Assembly: GCA_023639215.1 (NCBI GenBank)
Contig: CP097899.1
Span: 813,501-877,500 of the forward strand
Reading direction: 5' to 3'
DNA: 64,000 nt
Source of the DNA: Candidatus Pristimantibacillus lignocellulolyticus
GTDB taxonomy: Bacteria > Bacillota > Bacilli > Paenibacillales > Paenibacillaceae
This document shows, piece by piece, positions 45,429 through 54,178 of the stretch. The first letter of the stretch is position 1. Every line of letters begins with the position of its first letter. A model generated the notes under the pieces. The model was given only the letters and a program-made list of their open reading frames with translations. It searched no databases and was not told the DNA's origin. The translations under genes were made by a program, and so were the position numbers.

Positions 45429-46106
45429 TTATAAATTGTCAAACATTTTTTTATACATATTCCCATTTGAGCTAAATCGTTCAAATAAGTGAATTGCTTC
45501 TCGATCAGAAACTGGAGACATAAATAATTTAATAATATCGGAAATTTCAATTTTAACTGGAACAACGTAATTAGGTGCAAGTTGCAATGTTAAACCTTGA
45601 ATTAAACTTACAAAGTAATAGGCAAGCTGATGTGGATCTCCAGCTTTAATAACATCTTGAAGTTGTCCCTGCATCATAATGTTAGCCATAGGCTTTAAGT
45701 TTTCTGTAAATCTACGAGTAGCTATTACTTTAAGATCATTACTTACTCCATCATTCATACGAATACTGTGAAGCATTAGCGTAAATGCCCAGTTATGTTT
45801 ACTTTCAATCCAGCTGTAGCATATCGCATATAATTTTTCACGTGGGTCTAAGTTTGCTTGAGCAAATCGCTCCACCATTGCCCCATAATTATGTTGACCA
45901 CGTTGTAATAATTCACTAAAGATTATGTCCTTTGACTCAAAATAATGATATATATTACCTACACTCAATTCAGCCATTTTGGCAATTTCTTTAATACTCG
46001 CAGAATCAAGACCTCGTCTTGCTATCGTGTTCAAGGCTGCTTCCAAAATATGCTCTCTTCTTAATTCACGTTGCTCAATATCTCGCTTTATATTTCTAGG
46101 TGACAC
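45429..46106 (-). CDS. TetR-family regulator
   Basis: Repressor of 225 residues. The N-terminal helix-turn-helix is clear (ILEAALNTIARRGLDSASIKEIAKMAELSVGNIYHYFESKDIIF), followed by a helical ligand domain. It is directly upstream of the sulfonate-type operon on the same strand and separated by a long terminator, so it probably regulates that operon and itself. A small dyad AATATG-CTC-CATATT (46129-46143) upstream of its start is a possible autoregulatory site. Effector unknown. Confidence 0.88.
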   Translation of the reverse strand: MSPRNIKRDIEQRELRREHILEAALNTIARRGLDSASIKEIAKMAELSVGNIYHYFESKDIIFSELLQRGQHNYGAMVERFAQANLDPREKLYAICYSWIESKHNWAFTLMLHSIRMNDGVSNDLKVIATRRFTENLKPMANIMMQGQLQDVIKAGDPHQLAYYFVSLIQGLTLQLAPNYVVPVKIEISDIIKLFMSPVSDREAIHLFERFSSNGNMYKKMFDNL

Positions 46107-46180
46107 CTATTCTCCTCCTAACTTATGTAATATGCTCCATATTGTAAATTAGTTATCCCAAAATAGCTACAGCTTAAAAT

Positions 46181-46222
46181 ATAATAGCCCACAACCAGTT
46201 TCTATTGGCAGTGGGCTATTAT
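46181..46222 (-). terminator. Terminator of the ABC exporter genes
   Basis: A perfect 12-bp stem ATAATAGCCCAC/GTGGGCTATTAT around an 18-base loop, three bases past the exporter permease stop, with a T-rich tail on the minus strand. Confidence 0.85.
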
Positions 46223-46225
46223 ATA

Positions 46226-48565
46226 CTACTCCGTTATCAATTCATACGCCGATATATGCTTAATTTTTCTCGCAATCAGCATGGATACAACATATGCTAA
46301 CAGTGTAATTATGATACAGAAAGTAATAATGACCGGATAATTGACAATAAAATTCACACTACGTATGCCCACACTAGAGAGAAGCAGTGCTAACAATTTG
46401 TTTGTGTACAAACTACCAAGTAATCCACCAATTACTACGCCAACAATAACAATAGGAACAAAACTCCAAGCAATTTGATTCATAAGTTGCCATGTAGTAT
46501 AACCGATTCCCTTTAATATCCCAAATTCTTTCTTGCGCTTTGTAATAATGGTCTTAATGACAAGATACAAAATGAGGATAACGACCAACATCGTAGTTAT
46601 AAGAATAATGAACATAATGAAAAACATGGCTGTTGCATACATCCCCGATTGACTTTCTATCGTCTCATCCACATCAATAATGTCTTCTAAAGTATCGCCA
46701 TAGGTTTGTTGTATTGCTGTAATAATTGCCGAATTCTCGACACCATTCGAGTAAACATGGAAGGTAGAAGGTTCATATACAGGAATATGATTCTTTATAC
46801 CTGTTAATGTAATGGCAGCAAATTGCCCCATATAATTAATTGATTGACTTAGACCAGTAATGAGATAAGAGCTGGACTGTTGACCGACCTCTACAGTAAC
46901 CATATCTCCAATACCCTTTCCAAGCAAATTAGATACCGACCATGAGATAGAAATTTCATTATTATATTGTGGTGCTCGGCCTTTATATACGGTGTTATTA
47001 TTGAGCCTGCTATAATCATTGCTTATGTGAGTGTAGAAACTTTGACCATCAATATCAGTTAATATAACATCTAGAATATTTACTTTCTCTACACCATCTA
47101 ATTGCTCTAATTTTTGAGCCAGCTCATTATCATTATGATTACTCAAGACAATAACATTTGAAGTTTCTGATCCAACCAGGTGGAAAAAAGTCTGTTTTTC
47201 CTTTGCAATATTATAGTATAGAACAATGGAAAATACTGAGGCAAACGTGATTGCTGTAACAATGATAACTAACATAATATTTTGCTTTATATTAGCCAGC
47301 AAAGTTTTGCATGCTAATAATAGGTGAATGGAACCTTTTAATTTATCAAGCGGGATAAAGTTTTTTCTAAAGTTATGAGTATGAATGCCTCCACGTAACG
47401 ATGCTACAACCGTCAATTTTCTTATCCTACTCGTTGAGAATAAAACGACGATTAGCACCAATATAGCTATTAATACAATACTCAATATATTAATTAAACC
47501 ATTAAAACTTGCATGCCATACTAATCCTGTTAATGAAGAAATTACTTCACCCAATAAAGGATCTACTAGATAAGAACTTGATACGCCTACAATACTAGCA
47601 ATACAGGTTATCGATAGAAATTGAACCATAATAGAAGCGATAATCTGATTATTTGTATATCCAAGCGCTTGCAAAATTCCAATATTAACCATACCATCTT
47701 CTATACTCGTACTTACACGGAATTTGATGACAATTAAGGAGACTACCACGATAATAGCAGCAAATGCCACGAGAATCATAGCAATAATATTAACTGTCAT
47801 TGAATTGGACGTTTTCACCATATTAATCTCATTATCCCAATAATATCCGTTAAATTCTCCCGTTTGTAATTGTGGGAAACTTCTCTTGAAGTCTGCAAGG
47901 AGTGTGGCTGCTTCTGATTGATCAACTAACAAAACGGACAGTACAACAGCAGCTTCTTTCTCTTCTAACTGTTGAGATAACATATTGTAAGTGCCATCTG
48001 GTAAATACACCTTCATTAATCCCATATTATTACTGCCAAGCATAGTCGCTTCAAAAAACGCTGCAATTCGATACGTATAATTATGATCTCGATACTTAAT
48101 TGATATGATATCGCCTAGTCGATATCCGCCACTAGTACTAAAAATATAAGGCAAATAAATATCATTATCTTGTACAGTATCTAGTTGTTCAACTATTGCT
48201 AATGGTGCAATCTTTTTTTCTGTTTTTGCATTAAGGAAGGCTAAGCCGTGACTCATTTCACTTCCTCCAAATTTAAAGAGAGAGGAATTCATTAAGATTG
48301 ATTGTTCGACTTCAATCTCACTAACTCCATCGTGTGAAGCAAAGTATTGATTGTAACTTTCATCATAATTAGCTTTATCAATAACAACTGCTGCATGAGC
48401 ATCACGAAGATTAGTTACTTTATCGTCATAGAACGTATTCATCTGTGTAATAATTGTAATTCCCATATTAAGTAGCATAGATGCTAGAAATATTAATACG
48501 AATAATGATGTCGTTGCGCTTTTATTATGTTTTATATTCGCGATAGCAAGGTTAGTAATTTTCAT
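46226..48565 (-). CDS. FtsX/MacB-type ABC transporter permease
   Basis: Membrane protein of 779 residues. One N-terminal helix (about 20-40), a large outside domain, three helices (about 255-375), a second lead helix (about 425), a second outside domain, and three final helices (from about 640) give the doubled FtsX layout. Each FtsX half has the expected loop (VNIGILQALGYTNNQIIASI and KKEFGILKGIGYTTWQLMNQI). Such permeases with LolD/MacB-type ATPases export or detach lipopeptides, antimicrobial peptides or lipoproteins. The start ATG follows the ATPase stop after one base. By context it may be controlled by the two-component system at 50199-52147. Confidence 0.88.
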   Translation of the reverse strand: MKITNLAIANIKHNKSATTSLFVLIFLASMLLNMGITIITQMNTFYDDKVTNLRDAHAAVVIDKANYDESYNQYFASHDGVSEIEVEQSILMNSSLFKFGGSEMSHGLAFLNAKTEKKIAPLAIVEQLDTVQDNDIYLPYIFSTSGGYRLGDIISIKYRDHNYTYRIAAFFEATMLGSNNMGLMKVYLPDGTYNMLSQQLEEKEAAVVLSVLLVDQSEAATLLADFKRSFPQLQTGEFNGYYWDNEINMVKTSNSMTVNIIAMILVAFAAIIVVVSLIVIKFRVSTSIEDGMVNIGILQALGYTNNQIIASIMVQFLSITCIASIVGVSSSYLVDPLLGEVISSLTGLVWHASFNGLINILSIVLIAILVLIVVLFSTSRIRKLTVVASLRGGIHTHNFRKNFIPLDKLKGSIHLLLACKTLLANIKQNIMLVIIVTAITFASVFSIVLYYNIAKEKQTFFHLVGSETSNVIVLSNHNDNELAQKLEQLDGVEKVNILDVILTDIDGQSFYTHISNDYSRLNNNTVYKGRAPQYNNEISISWSVSNLLGKGIGDMVTVEVGQQSSSYLITGLSQSINYMGQFAAITLTGIKNHIPVYEPSTFHVYSNGVENSAIITAIQQTYGDTLEDIIDVDETIESQSGMYATAMFFIMFIILITTMLVVILILYLVIKTIITKRKKEFGILKGIGYTTWQLMNQIAWSFVPIVIVGVVIGGLLGSLYTNKLLALLLSSVGIRSVNFIVNYPVIITFCIIITLLAYVVSMLIARKIKHISAYELITE

Positions 48566-48566
48566 G

Positions 48567-49328
48567 CTACCACCCCATTTCGGTTAGAAATGTCTTTAAC
48601 TTTTCACTTCGCCCCTGATTATCCTTCGCATCGTATGCATCTAATCGCAAATCACCACAAATGGTTCCATCACGTAAATAAATGATGCGATTTCCACGTA
48701 AAGCAGTTTTCAGATCATGGGTTACCATCACAATACTTTGGCCAGAGCCATTTACCATTGTCATAATATCAAGAACCGAATCACTAGATGCTGAATTGAG
48801 TGCACCTGTCGGCTCATCTGCAAACACGATTTTAGGTTTATTAATTAATGCCCGTACTATTCCAACCCTTTGTGCTTCACCGCCAGATAATTGTGAAGGA
48901 TATTTGTTCCATGAAACTTCAGATAAACCGACGCGATGCAATAGTTCTTTCGCTAGCTGCACGATCTTCTTTTTGTCTTGTTTCACTAACAATCCACTCG
49001 TTAATATATTGTCTAACACACTCATATTGTCTAATAAATGCATCTGCTGAAATACAAATCCACAATGATTTCTTCTAAATATAGCAAGCTGATCATGACT
49101 GAACTTTGAAATTTCTTTCTCTTCGAATTGAATTTCTCCCAAAGTAGGTTTATCCATACCACTCAGTGCGTACAGCAGCGTAGATTTCCCTGAACCTGAA
49201 CTACCCATTATGATCGTAAAATCTCCTTCATAGAGATCCATATTCAAATTTTTTAATACATGCTGCTGTAGGCCTTGATTCGAAAATGTTTTACATAACA
49301 TTTTAGTGCTCAATACTACACTTTGCAT
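48567..49328 (-). CDS. MacB/LolD-type ABC transporter ATPase
   Basis: ATPase of 253 residues for the FtsX-type permease. Walker A GSSGSGKST (about 43), signature LSGGEAQRVGIVRAL (about 145), Walker B IVFADEPTGALNSASS and IVMVTHDLKTALRG show the LolD/MacB/BceA subgroup. A four-residue change from the usual TGALD to TGALN after Walker B is common in this group. Start supported by a GGAG site. First gene of the two-gene exporter unit. Confidence 0.9.
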   Translation of the reverse strand: MQSVVLSTKMLCKTFSNQGLQQHVLKNLNMDLYEGDFTIIMGSSGSGKSTLLYALSGMDKPTLGEIQFEEKEISKFSHDQLAIFRRNHCGFVFQQMHLLDNMSVLDNILTSGLLVKQDKKKIVQLAKELLHRVGLSEVSWNKYPSQLSGGEAQRVGIVRALINKPKIVFADEPTGALNSASSDSVLDIMTMVNGSGQSIVMVTHDLKTALRGNRIIYLRDGTICGDLRLDAYDAKDNQGRSEKLKTFLTEMGW

Positions 49329-49394
49329 TGCATAGTTCTCCTTTTTATACGTAATTGTCCCTTTCAGTTAATCTGCTTTGATAAGCAAACAAAA

Positions 49395-49419
49395 AGGACT
49401 GTATCGTTGTTACAGTCCT
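49395..49419 (-). terminator. Terminator beyond the tandem-repeat region
   Basis: AGGACTGTA pairs with TACAGTCCT around seven bases, followed on the minus strand by a T-run. The nearest upstream genes on that strand are the two-component pair 780 bases away, so it appears to end their repeat-containing transcript just before the exporter's promoter. Confidence 0.75.
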
Positions 49420-49492
49420 ATCATACGAAATCAAACCTTAGTTAGTCTTTGCTCAATTCTTAACGGTTTCTTAATTATTTTAATGAAAGTTC

Positions 49493-49968
49493 GTTACTTT
49501 CTAGCGCCATAGACACTAATTTTGCGGTCTATTCTGCTATATAGTTACTTTCTCGCAGCGTAGACTCTAATTTTGCGGTCTATTCCGGCTATATAGTTAC
49601 TTTCTCGCATCATAGACACTAATTTTGCGGTCTATTCTGCTATACAGTTACTTTCTCGCATCATAGACACTAATTTTGCGGTCTATTCCGCTATACAGTT
49701 ACTTTCTCGCATCATAGACACTAATTTTGCGGTCTATTCCGCTATATAGTTACTTTTTCGCAGCATAGACACTAATTTTGCGGTCTATTCTGCTATATAG
49801 TTACTTTCTCGCATCATAGACACTAATTTTGCGGTCTATTCCCGCTATATAGTTACTTTCTCGCATCATAGACACTAATTTTGCGGTCTATTCTGCTATA
49901 TAGTTACTTTCTAGCGCCATAGACACTAATTTTGCGGTCTATTCCGGCTATATAGTTACTTTCTCGCA
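49493..49968. repeat. Nine tandem 51-52 bp repeats plus a partial tenth
   Basis: Unit begins GTTACTTTCTCGCATCATAG and includes ACTAATTTTGCGGTCTATTC; units start at 49493, 49544, 49596 and on to 49955, mean period 51.3. Each unit contains the inverted pair ATAGAC/GTCTAT around 12 bases. Differences are few (CAT/CAG/CGC, CTGC/CCGC, TATATA/TATACA). All six frames have stops in each unit, so it does not code for protein. Confidence 0.95.
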
Positions 49969-49969
49969 A

Positions 49970-50189
49970 ATGTTCATCGTCATCAAAGCCCATTTTTTGA
50001 ACTACACCTTTAAATGAAAGTTCAAAACTTTCACTTGTCAGCACCAAGAAGATGACCCACAGTGAAAACGAGTAGCACAGCGTACGTTTTGTGTACGTGA
50101 GCACACGCAGGCTTTCGATGGGGAGCATAGTCGCCGCCGACTAATCTACAGCGCGATACCGCGTGATCACAAGTGGATGTTTTGAACTA
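49970..50189. repeat. Dispersed structured repeat, locus C (single unit)
   Basis: One copy of the element of loci A and B: stem TTTTGAACT/AGTTCAAAA, core CAGCACCAAGAAGATGAC, hairpin CGTAC-GTTTTGT-GTACG with GAGCACACGCAGGCTTTCGATG, and the end GTGATCACAAGTGGATG. It directly follows the tandem 51-bp repeats and ends about ten bases before the kinase stop codon. The short open frame on the minus strand in this stretch is repeat-derived and not a gene. Confidence 0.9.
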
Positions 50190-50198
50190 CCTCTCCTC

Positions 50199-51464
50199 TT
50201 AGGCGAGTTTAATGTGAACCATTACAGTGAAGCCATCCCCCCGATTACAACACTCAATATCACCTTGCATATGTTGCATGAAATATTGTGATAGGTATAA
50301 TCCTAGACCTGCACCATTGTTTCCATCAGAATTATGACCTCTATAATATTTATTAAACAGAAAAGGTAGCTCATCTTCATTAATACCTTGTCCAAAGTCT
50401 CTAAACTCAAGAACAAGATGAGTAGCATTAATATAGTTTGTAATATGTACTGCGGTAGCTGCGTATTTGTAAGCATTACTCAATATGTTATCGAATACTT
50501 GTTGAAGTCTTAGCTCATCCGTTAGAATAATGCATGCCGGCAATGGATCACATATAATCTCATTATCGTACGTTGCCTTACTGATCATCTCAAACAGAAT
50601 GTTGCTAGATTGCTCCGCTACCTCTACCTTCAACTGCTGTAATTCTTCTAATGTTGCATGAAACATATCCGTCACAAGAAGATCAATCTGTTCTGCTTTA
50701 GAATAAATCATATGTAATTGTTTCTGTTGCTTATCGTCATCAACCTTTAACATCATTAATTCACTTATCGCTTTAATAGAAGCTACCGGTGTCTTAATAT
50801 CATGACTTAAACTTGCAACCAACTCTTTTTTACTCTGATTCGCGTTATATTCATTGCTACGCGCAATCGCAAGTTCTTCTCGCATAATATCAAAACTTTC
50901 TGTGAAAGCTCCAAATGGATTATTTGATTCAATTTCTAACGGCGTGTCAAGATGACCTCTTGCAATGTTCGTAGCAAATTGTTGTAGTTTGTTAAATGGG
51001 GTGAAAATAGTAGCTTTCAATATTAAGATGTAACCTATACTAATGATTAACAATCCAATGAATATAATGATTAACGAAATTAATAATTGCTGCTTCATCT
51101 GCTGGAGAATACTAGCTTCCTGATGGTAGACAATAACTTTCCCAATCATTTCATCTTGGTGATAGAGATCCATAATACTCTCTCGATCTTTAATCGCATT
51201 ATAGACTGTATTAAACATTACGTCCGAGGATTGAAATATCACTTGCTCATTAAGATCTATAATTGCAATATTGGATTTATGCTCAATACTCTCAAATTTT
51301 CCTTGCTTGATATCTACCCAATTCAGATCAATCTGCTGAACAAGTTCATTAATCGCTACAATATCAATGGAAACAGTTTTCTTCTGCCCGATGATTAGTA
51401 CTGTAGTGATTATTGCTACAATATAGACAATGACCAGTACACCAATGATTCGTCTAATCTTCAT
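50199..51464 (-). CDS. Sensor histidine kinase (HAMP-HisKA-HATPase)
   Basis: Membrane kinase of 421 residues. Helix 1 (about 5-27), an outside loop of about 100 residues, helix 2 (about 130-152), a HAMP domain, then SLSHDIKTPVASIKAISEL with the phospho-acceptor histidine near 219 and an ATPase domain with DNILSNAYKYA and GAGLGLYLSQYF. The sensor loop is too long for the BceS intramembrane-sensing kinases. It overlaps the response regulator gene by one base (ATGA-type coupling). Its 3' end abuts repeat locus C. The signal is unknown; the nearby exporter suggests envelope-active peptides. Confidence 0.92.
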   Translation of the reverse strand: MKIRRIIGVLVIVYIVAIITTVLIIGQKKTVSIDIVAINELVQQIDLNWVDIKQGKFESIEHKSNIAIIDLNEQVIFQSSDVMFNTVYNAIKDRESIMDLYHQDEMIGKVIVYHQEASILQQMKQQLLISLIIIFIGLLIISIGYILILKATIFTPFNKLQQFATNIARGHLDTPLEIESNNPFGAFTESFDIMREELAIARSNEYNANQSKKELVASLSHDIKTPVASIKAISELMMLKVDDDKQQKQLHMIYSKAEQIDLLVTDMFHATLEELQQLKVEVAEQSSNILFEMISKATYDNEIICDPLPACIILTDELRLQQVFDNILSNAYKYAATAVHITNYINATHLVLEFRDFGQGINEDELPFLFNKYYRGHNSDGNNGAGLGLYLSQYFMQHMQGDIECCNRGDGFTVMVHIKLA

Positions 51465-52147
51465 CAGCTTCGATCCTCAAGGACATACCCTGTTCCCCAC
51501 ACCGTACAAATATATTTTGGATCATTAGCATTTTCTTCGATCTTTTCTCGTAAATGGCGAATATGAACATTTAATGTGCCATCACTAGTAATAGAATCAC
51601 CCCAAACTTCTTGAAACAATTCATTCTTCGAAATGACTCTATTTTTATTTTTCGCCAAATAACAGAGTAAGCGATATTCCAATGTCTTCAACTTAATTTC
51701 TATATCGTTAACACGTACACGGCAAAGATTACAATCAATAACAACATTGCCGAACTGAATAATTTCTGTAGAAGCTACTTGATTACCGTACCTTTTCAGT
51801 ACAGCTTTCACTTTTGCAAGCAACACACTTAGCGTATACGGCTTCTGAATATAATCGTCTCCACCAATATTAAGTGCAATTAATACATCATCATCACTAG
51901 AACGCGCACTTATAAATAGAATTGGAATTTGTGTTGTTAACCGCAATTTCTTGCACAAATCAAAACCAGATGTCTGTCCCAAATTAATATCTAATAAAAT
52001 AATTGCAACTTCATGTTGCTGTAAAAACTGTTCACATTCTACAGCACTAGTTACATAAGCAGACTTTATGTCAAACATATTGAAATACTCACTTGTTGTT
52101 TCAGCTAATGCCAGCTCGTCGTCGACAATGAGACAATCGTATTGCAT
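51464..52147 (-). CDS. OmpR-family response regulator
   Basis: Response regulator of 227 residues. The receiver has VDDE, phospho-acceptor Asp53 in ILLDINLG and the IQKPYT lysine motif; the C-terminal winged helix has LKTLEYRLLCYLAKNKNRVISKNELFQEVWG and TLNVHIRHLREKI. It is the first gene of the two-component pair and is expressed from the 305-base region shared with the divergent CHRD gene. Probable targets are its own operon and the exporter at 46226-49328; this is inferred from neighbourhood. Confidence 0.92.
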   Translation of the reverse strand: MQYDCLIVDDELALAETTSEYFNMFDIKSAYVTSAVECEQFLQQHEVAIILLDINLGQTSGFDLCKKLRLTTQIPILFISARSSDDDVLIALNIGGDDYIQKPYTLSVLLAKVKAVLKRYGNQVASTEIIQFGNVVIDCNLCRVRVNDIEIKLKTLEYRLLCYLAKNKNRVISKNELFQEVWGDSITSDGTLNVHIRHLREKIEENANDPKYICTVWGTGYVLEDRS

Positions 52148-52414
52148 GAGTTCCTCCCACAGCTTATTGTGACTTGATTATTATTAAAGCTATCATTTAT
52201 TAACATTCTAAATCATTTATACTATTGATAATTAATGCGTTATATTATTACTTGCATTAATACTGTTACATTTCAGATATTCACAATTAATTGGAATATT
52301 ATCTTATCCCTATTGTAGTATGCTCTCTTCTGTTTGTCACAATATTAATCTATCTGTTATTAAACTATTAAAATACCCAATTAAGTTTTCATAGACTATA
52401 AAACATACGCTTCA
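52148..52414. promoter_or_regulatory. Divergent promoter region between the response regulator and CHRD genes
   Basis: AT-rich stretch without a gene or RNA motif that I recognise. It must hold both divergent promoters. Confidence 0.4.
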
Positions 52415-52450
52415 CTTCACCTTGAATAATATATCTTATTCAAAGTGAAG
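52415..52450 (+). promoter_or_regulatory. Leader hairpin adjoining the CHRD gene ribosome site
   Basis: CTTCACCTTGAAT (52415-52427) pairs with ATTCAAAGTGAAG (52438-52450) with one mismatch and a ten-base loop. The right arm includes the first GAAG of the GAAGGAG ribosome site, so folding could hide it and reduce translation. Confidence 0.55.
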
Positions 52451-52452
52451 GA

Positions 52453-52887
52453 GTGATTTATATCAGTTTCTTTAAGGCTAAACTACGAGGTATTAATGAG
52501 GTGCCAAGTGTAAACACTTATGCACGTGGTATCGCTTTTTTCTTATTCAAACGTTGGAATCATCATTTGAAGTTAAAATTTTTCGTTAAAGTAGAAGACA
52601 CCCGAAATGTTACGAAAATCGATCTTCATCTAGGTCAAAGAGGTCATAATGGTCCTGTAATAGCTACTCTTTTCAGAGCATCTGGAACGGGAATATCTGT
52701 AGATCGTGGATTTGTTAAGGGAGTAATGAAAAAAGGCGATCTTCAAGGCCCTATAAGAGGACTATCACTTCGCTTCTTACTTCGTGAAATTAAAAACCAT
52801 AATGTTTACGTAAATGTTCACACAACCGAGCATCCTAAAGGTGAAATTCGTGGTCAAATTAAAAAGTTCAAGCGTCATCACTCTTAG
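52453..52887 (+). CDS. CHRD-domain protein
   Basis: Small protein of about 141-144 residues that is nearly one CHRD domain (first seen in chordin): KAKLRGINEVPSVNTYARG at the start, IDLHLGQRGHNGPVIATLF in the middle and VYVNVHTTEHPKGEIRGQI at the end. No signal peptide is seen. The function of bacterial CHRD proteins is unclear; many are spore or surface associated. The start is a problem: the only usual start codon, GTG at 52453, overlaps the GAAGGAG ribosome site, while the codon at best distance is ATC at 52462 (ATT at 52456). Single gene with its own terminator. Confidence 0.82.
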   Translation: MIYISFFKAKLRGINEVPSVNTYARGIAFFLFKRWNHHLKLKFFVKVEDTRNVTKIDLHLGQRGHNGPVIATLFRASGTGISVDRGFVKGVMKKGDLQGPIRGLSLRFLLREIKNHNVYVNVHTTEHPKGEIRGQIKKFKRHHS

Positions 52888-52921
52888 TAAGTGGCGATAA
52901 ATCTAATAACAATAGTAATTA

Positions 52922-52955
52922 AAACAGAGATTTCTTCTCGGACAGGTCTCTGTTT
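52922..52955. terminator. Terminator between convergent genes
   Basis: AAACAGAGA pairs with TCTCTGTTT around 16 bases, between the CHRD gene and the oxidoreductase gene on the other strand. Confidence 0.75.
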
Positions 52956-52971
52956 CAATTCAATTAAGGTT

Positions 52972-54063
52972 TCACGCTTTCTCTTCTATTGCCCAAGGTT
53001 GTCTAGTAGAAACAACTGTTTCTCCAGTTTCAATAGCCTCTAACATAAGAATTGACAAATATTGATCCTGAGCTGCATCCGCTAGACTATAAAACGATTC
53101 CGATGCGCCAGATACATAATCATCCATTTTCAGAAGTGAGGTAGCAATTGCAATTTCCTCATCACTTAGCCGCGCTGGAGCCGTTGGATTCAGGTAAAGC
53201 CATTGTTCTCCTGCAATAATTCCTTTGTGGTAATAGCCCTCTAAATTCCCACCATGCCCTTTATCCACTCTTCGTAAATCGATATGAACTGGTGTAGCAA
53301 AATCAAGCAAATAACTTGCATCCTCATTCACAATTTCACCTAATGAACCTCTAATTAGAATTCGGCTACGACGGATCCATGAAAAATATTGATCCCGCGT
53401 AAAATCATACACCGCCAATTTATCACCAAATCGGAGCGTAGCAAGCTGCTGACTAGTCTCTACTAATTCTCCCGTTTCCGGTTCACCATCCCTTGACGGC
53501 CCCCTTACTATAAGAGACTTTATTTGCTCTCCGCGGATGGTCACCTCTTCAAAGCCAACATTAAGCAGTTGACGAATGAGACTAATACCGTGGTATTCAT
53601 GTGCGACAGACATGTGTACATGTGAAATATTGCCTAACTTACCCGAACGAACCAAATTAATTCGAGCTGCGTGTAATGGCTGATATAAATATTGTTCTGC
53701 AATTTGGATTTGCGCTTTGTTAGGTAGCGAGTCATACAAAGCGATTAGCCCCGCGAGGTCAGTAGAAGGTGGTGTTTCTACTAGAACCGGAACTTTATGC
53801 ATTGCTAGTTTGCTGATTACCTCTTGTGCCACTCCTTTTGCCACTGCTACTACTACAAAATTATAATACTCAGCTTGAGTAATTAATTCTTCCATCGTGC
53901 GAACTGTGACAATTCCCCATTGTTTCTCAATCGCTTTACCTTTCTCTTCATTACGTACCAGCATCGTATGAATACGAAAACGATCTGGCATTGCTTTTGC
54001 TATTCGCATATAAAACTCAGCACGCCAACCACCACCTACTATTGCAAAACTTGTTATTGCCAC
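52972..54063 (-). CDS. Gfo/Idh/MocA-like oxidoreductase linked to PHP/ECF locus
   Basis: Oxidoreductase-like protein of 363 residues. The N-terminal Rossmann fold opens with FAIVGGGWRAEFYMRIAK, a changed dinucleotide motif (GGGxRA), and the EKP position reads VETPPS, so the usual catalytic lysine of EKP is absent; the C-terminal domain has AEQYLYQPLHAARINLV. It may be a redox enzyme with altered chemistry or a binding protein. It follows the PHP-domain gene by 115 bases on the same strand, and the two are divergent from the ECF transporter operon. Substrate unknown, perhaps the compound moved by the ECF transporter. Confidence 0.8.
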   Translation of the reverse strand: MAITSFAIVGGGWRAEFYMRIAKAMPDRFRIHTMLVRNEEKGKAIEKQWGIVTVRTMEELITQAEYYNFVVVAVAKGVAQEVISKLAMHKVPVLVETPPSTDLAGLIALYDSLPNKAQIQIAEQYLYQPLHAARINLVRSGKLGNISHVHMSVAHEYHGISLIRQLLNVGFEEVTIRGEQIKSLIVRGPSRDGEPETGELVETSQQLATLRFGDKLAVYDFTRDQYFSWIRRSRILIRGSLGEIVNEDASYLLDFATPVHIDLRRVDKGHGGNLEGYYHKGIIAGEQWLYLNPTAPARLSDEEIAIATSLLKMDDYVSGASESFYSLADAAQDQYLSILMLEAIETGETVVSTRQPWAIEEKA

Positions 54064-54178
54064 TTATATCATCCTCTTTATATGTAAATTTTTTTTGTAA
54101 TTTGTATACCCACAGTCTTCCTTGTTCATCGTTACATATTCATTCTTACTATACCATCTAACATTTGTGCAAGTTTAA

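Noticed and set aside
49493..49968. CRISPR array.
   Set aside because: The 51-bp units are uniform tandem repeats without unique spacers, and no cas genes are present.
49904..50128. Minus-strand open frame over repeat locus C that resembles the locus B frames.
   Set aside because: The likeness is at DNA level (shared repeat); it runs through a structured noncoding element and has no ribosome site.
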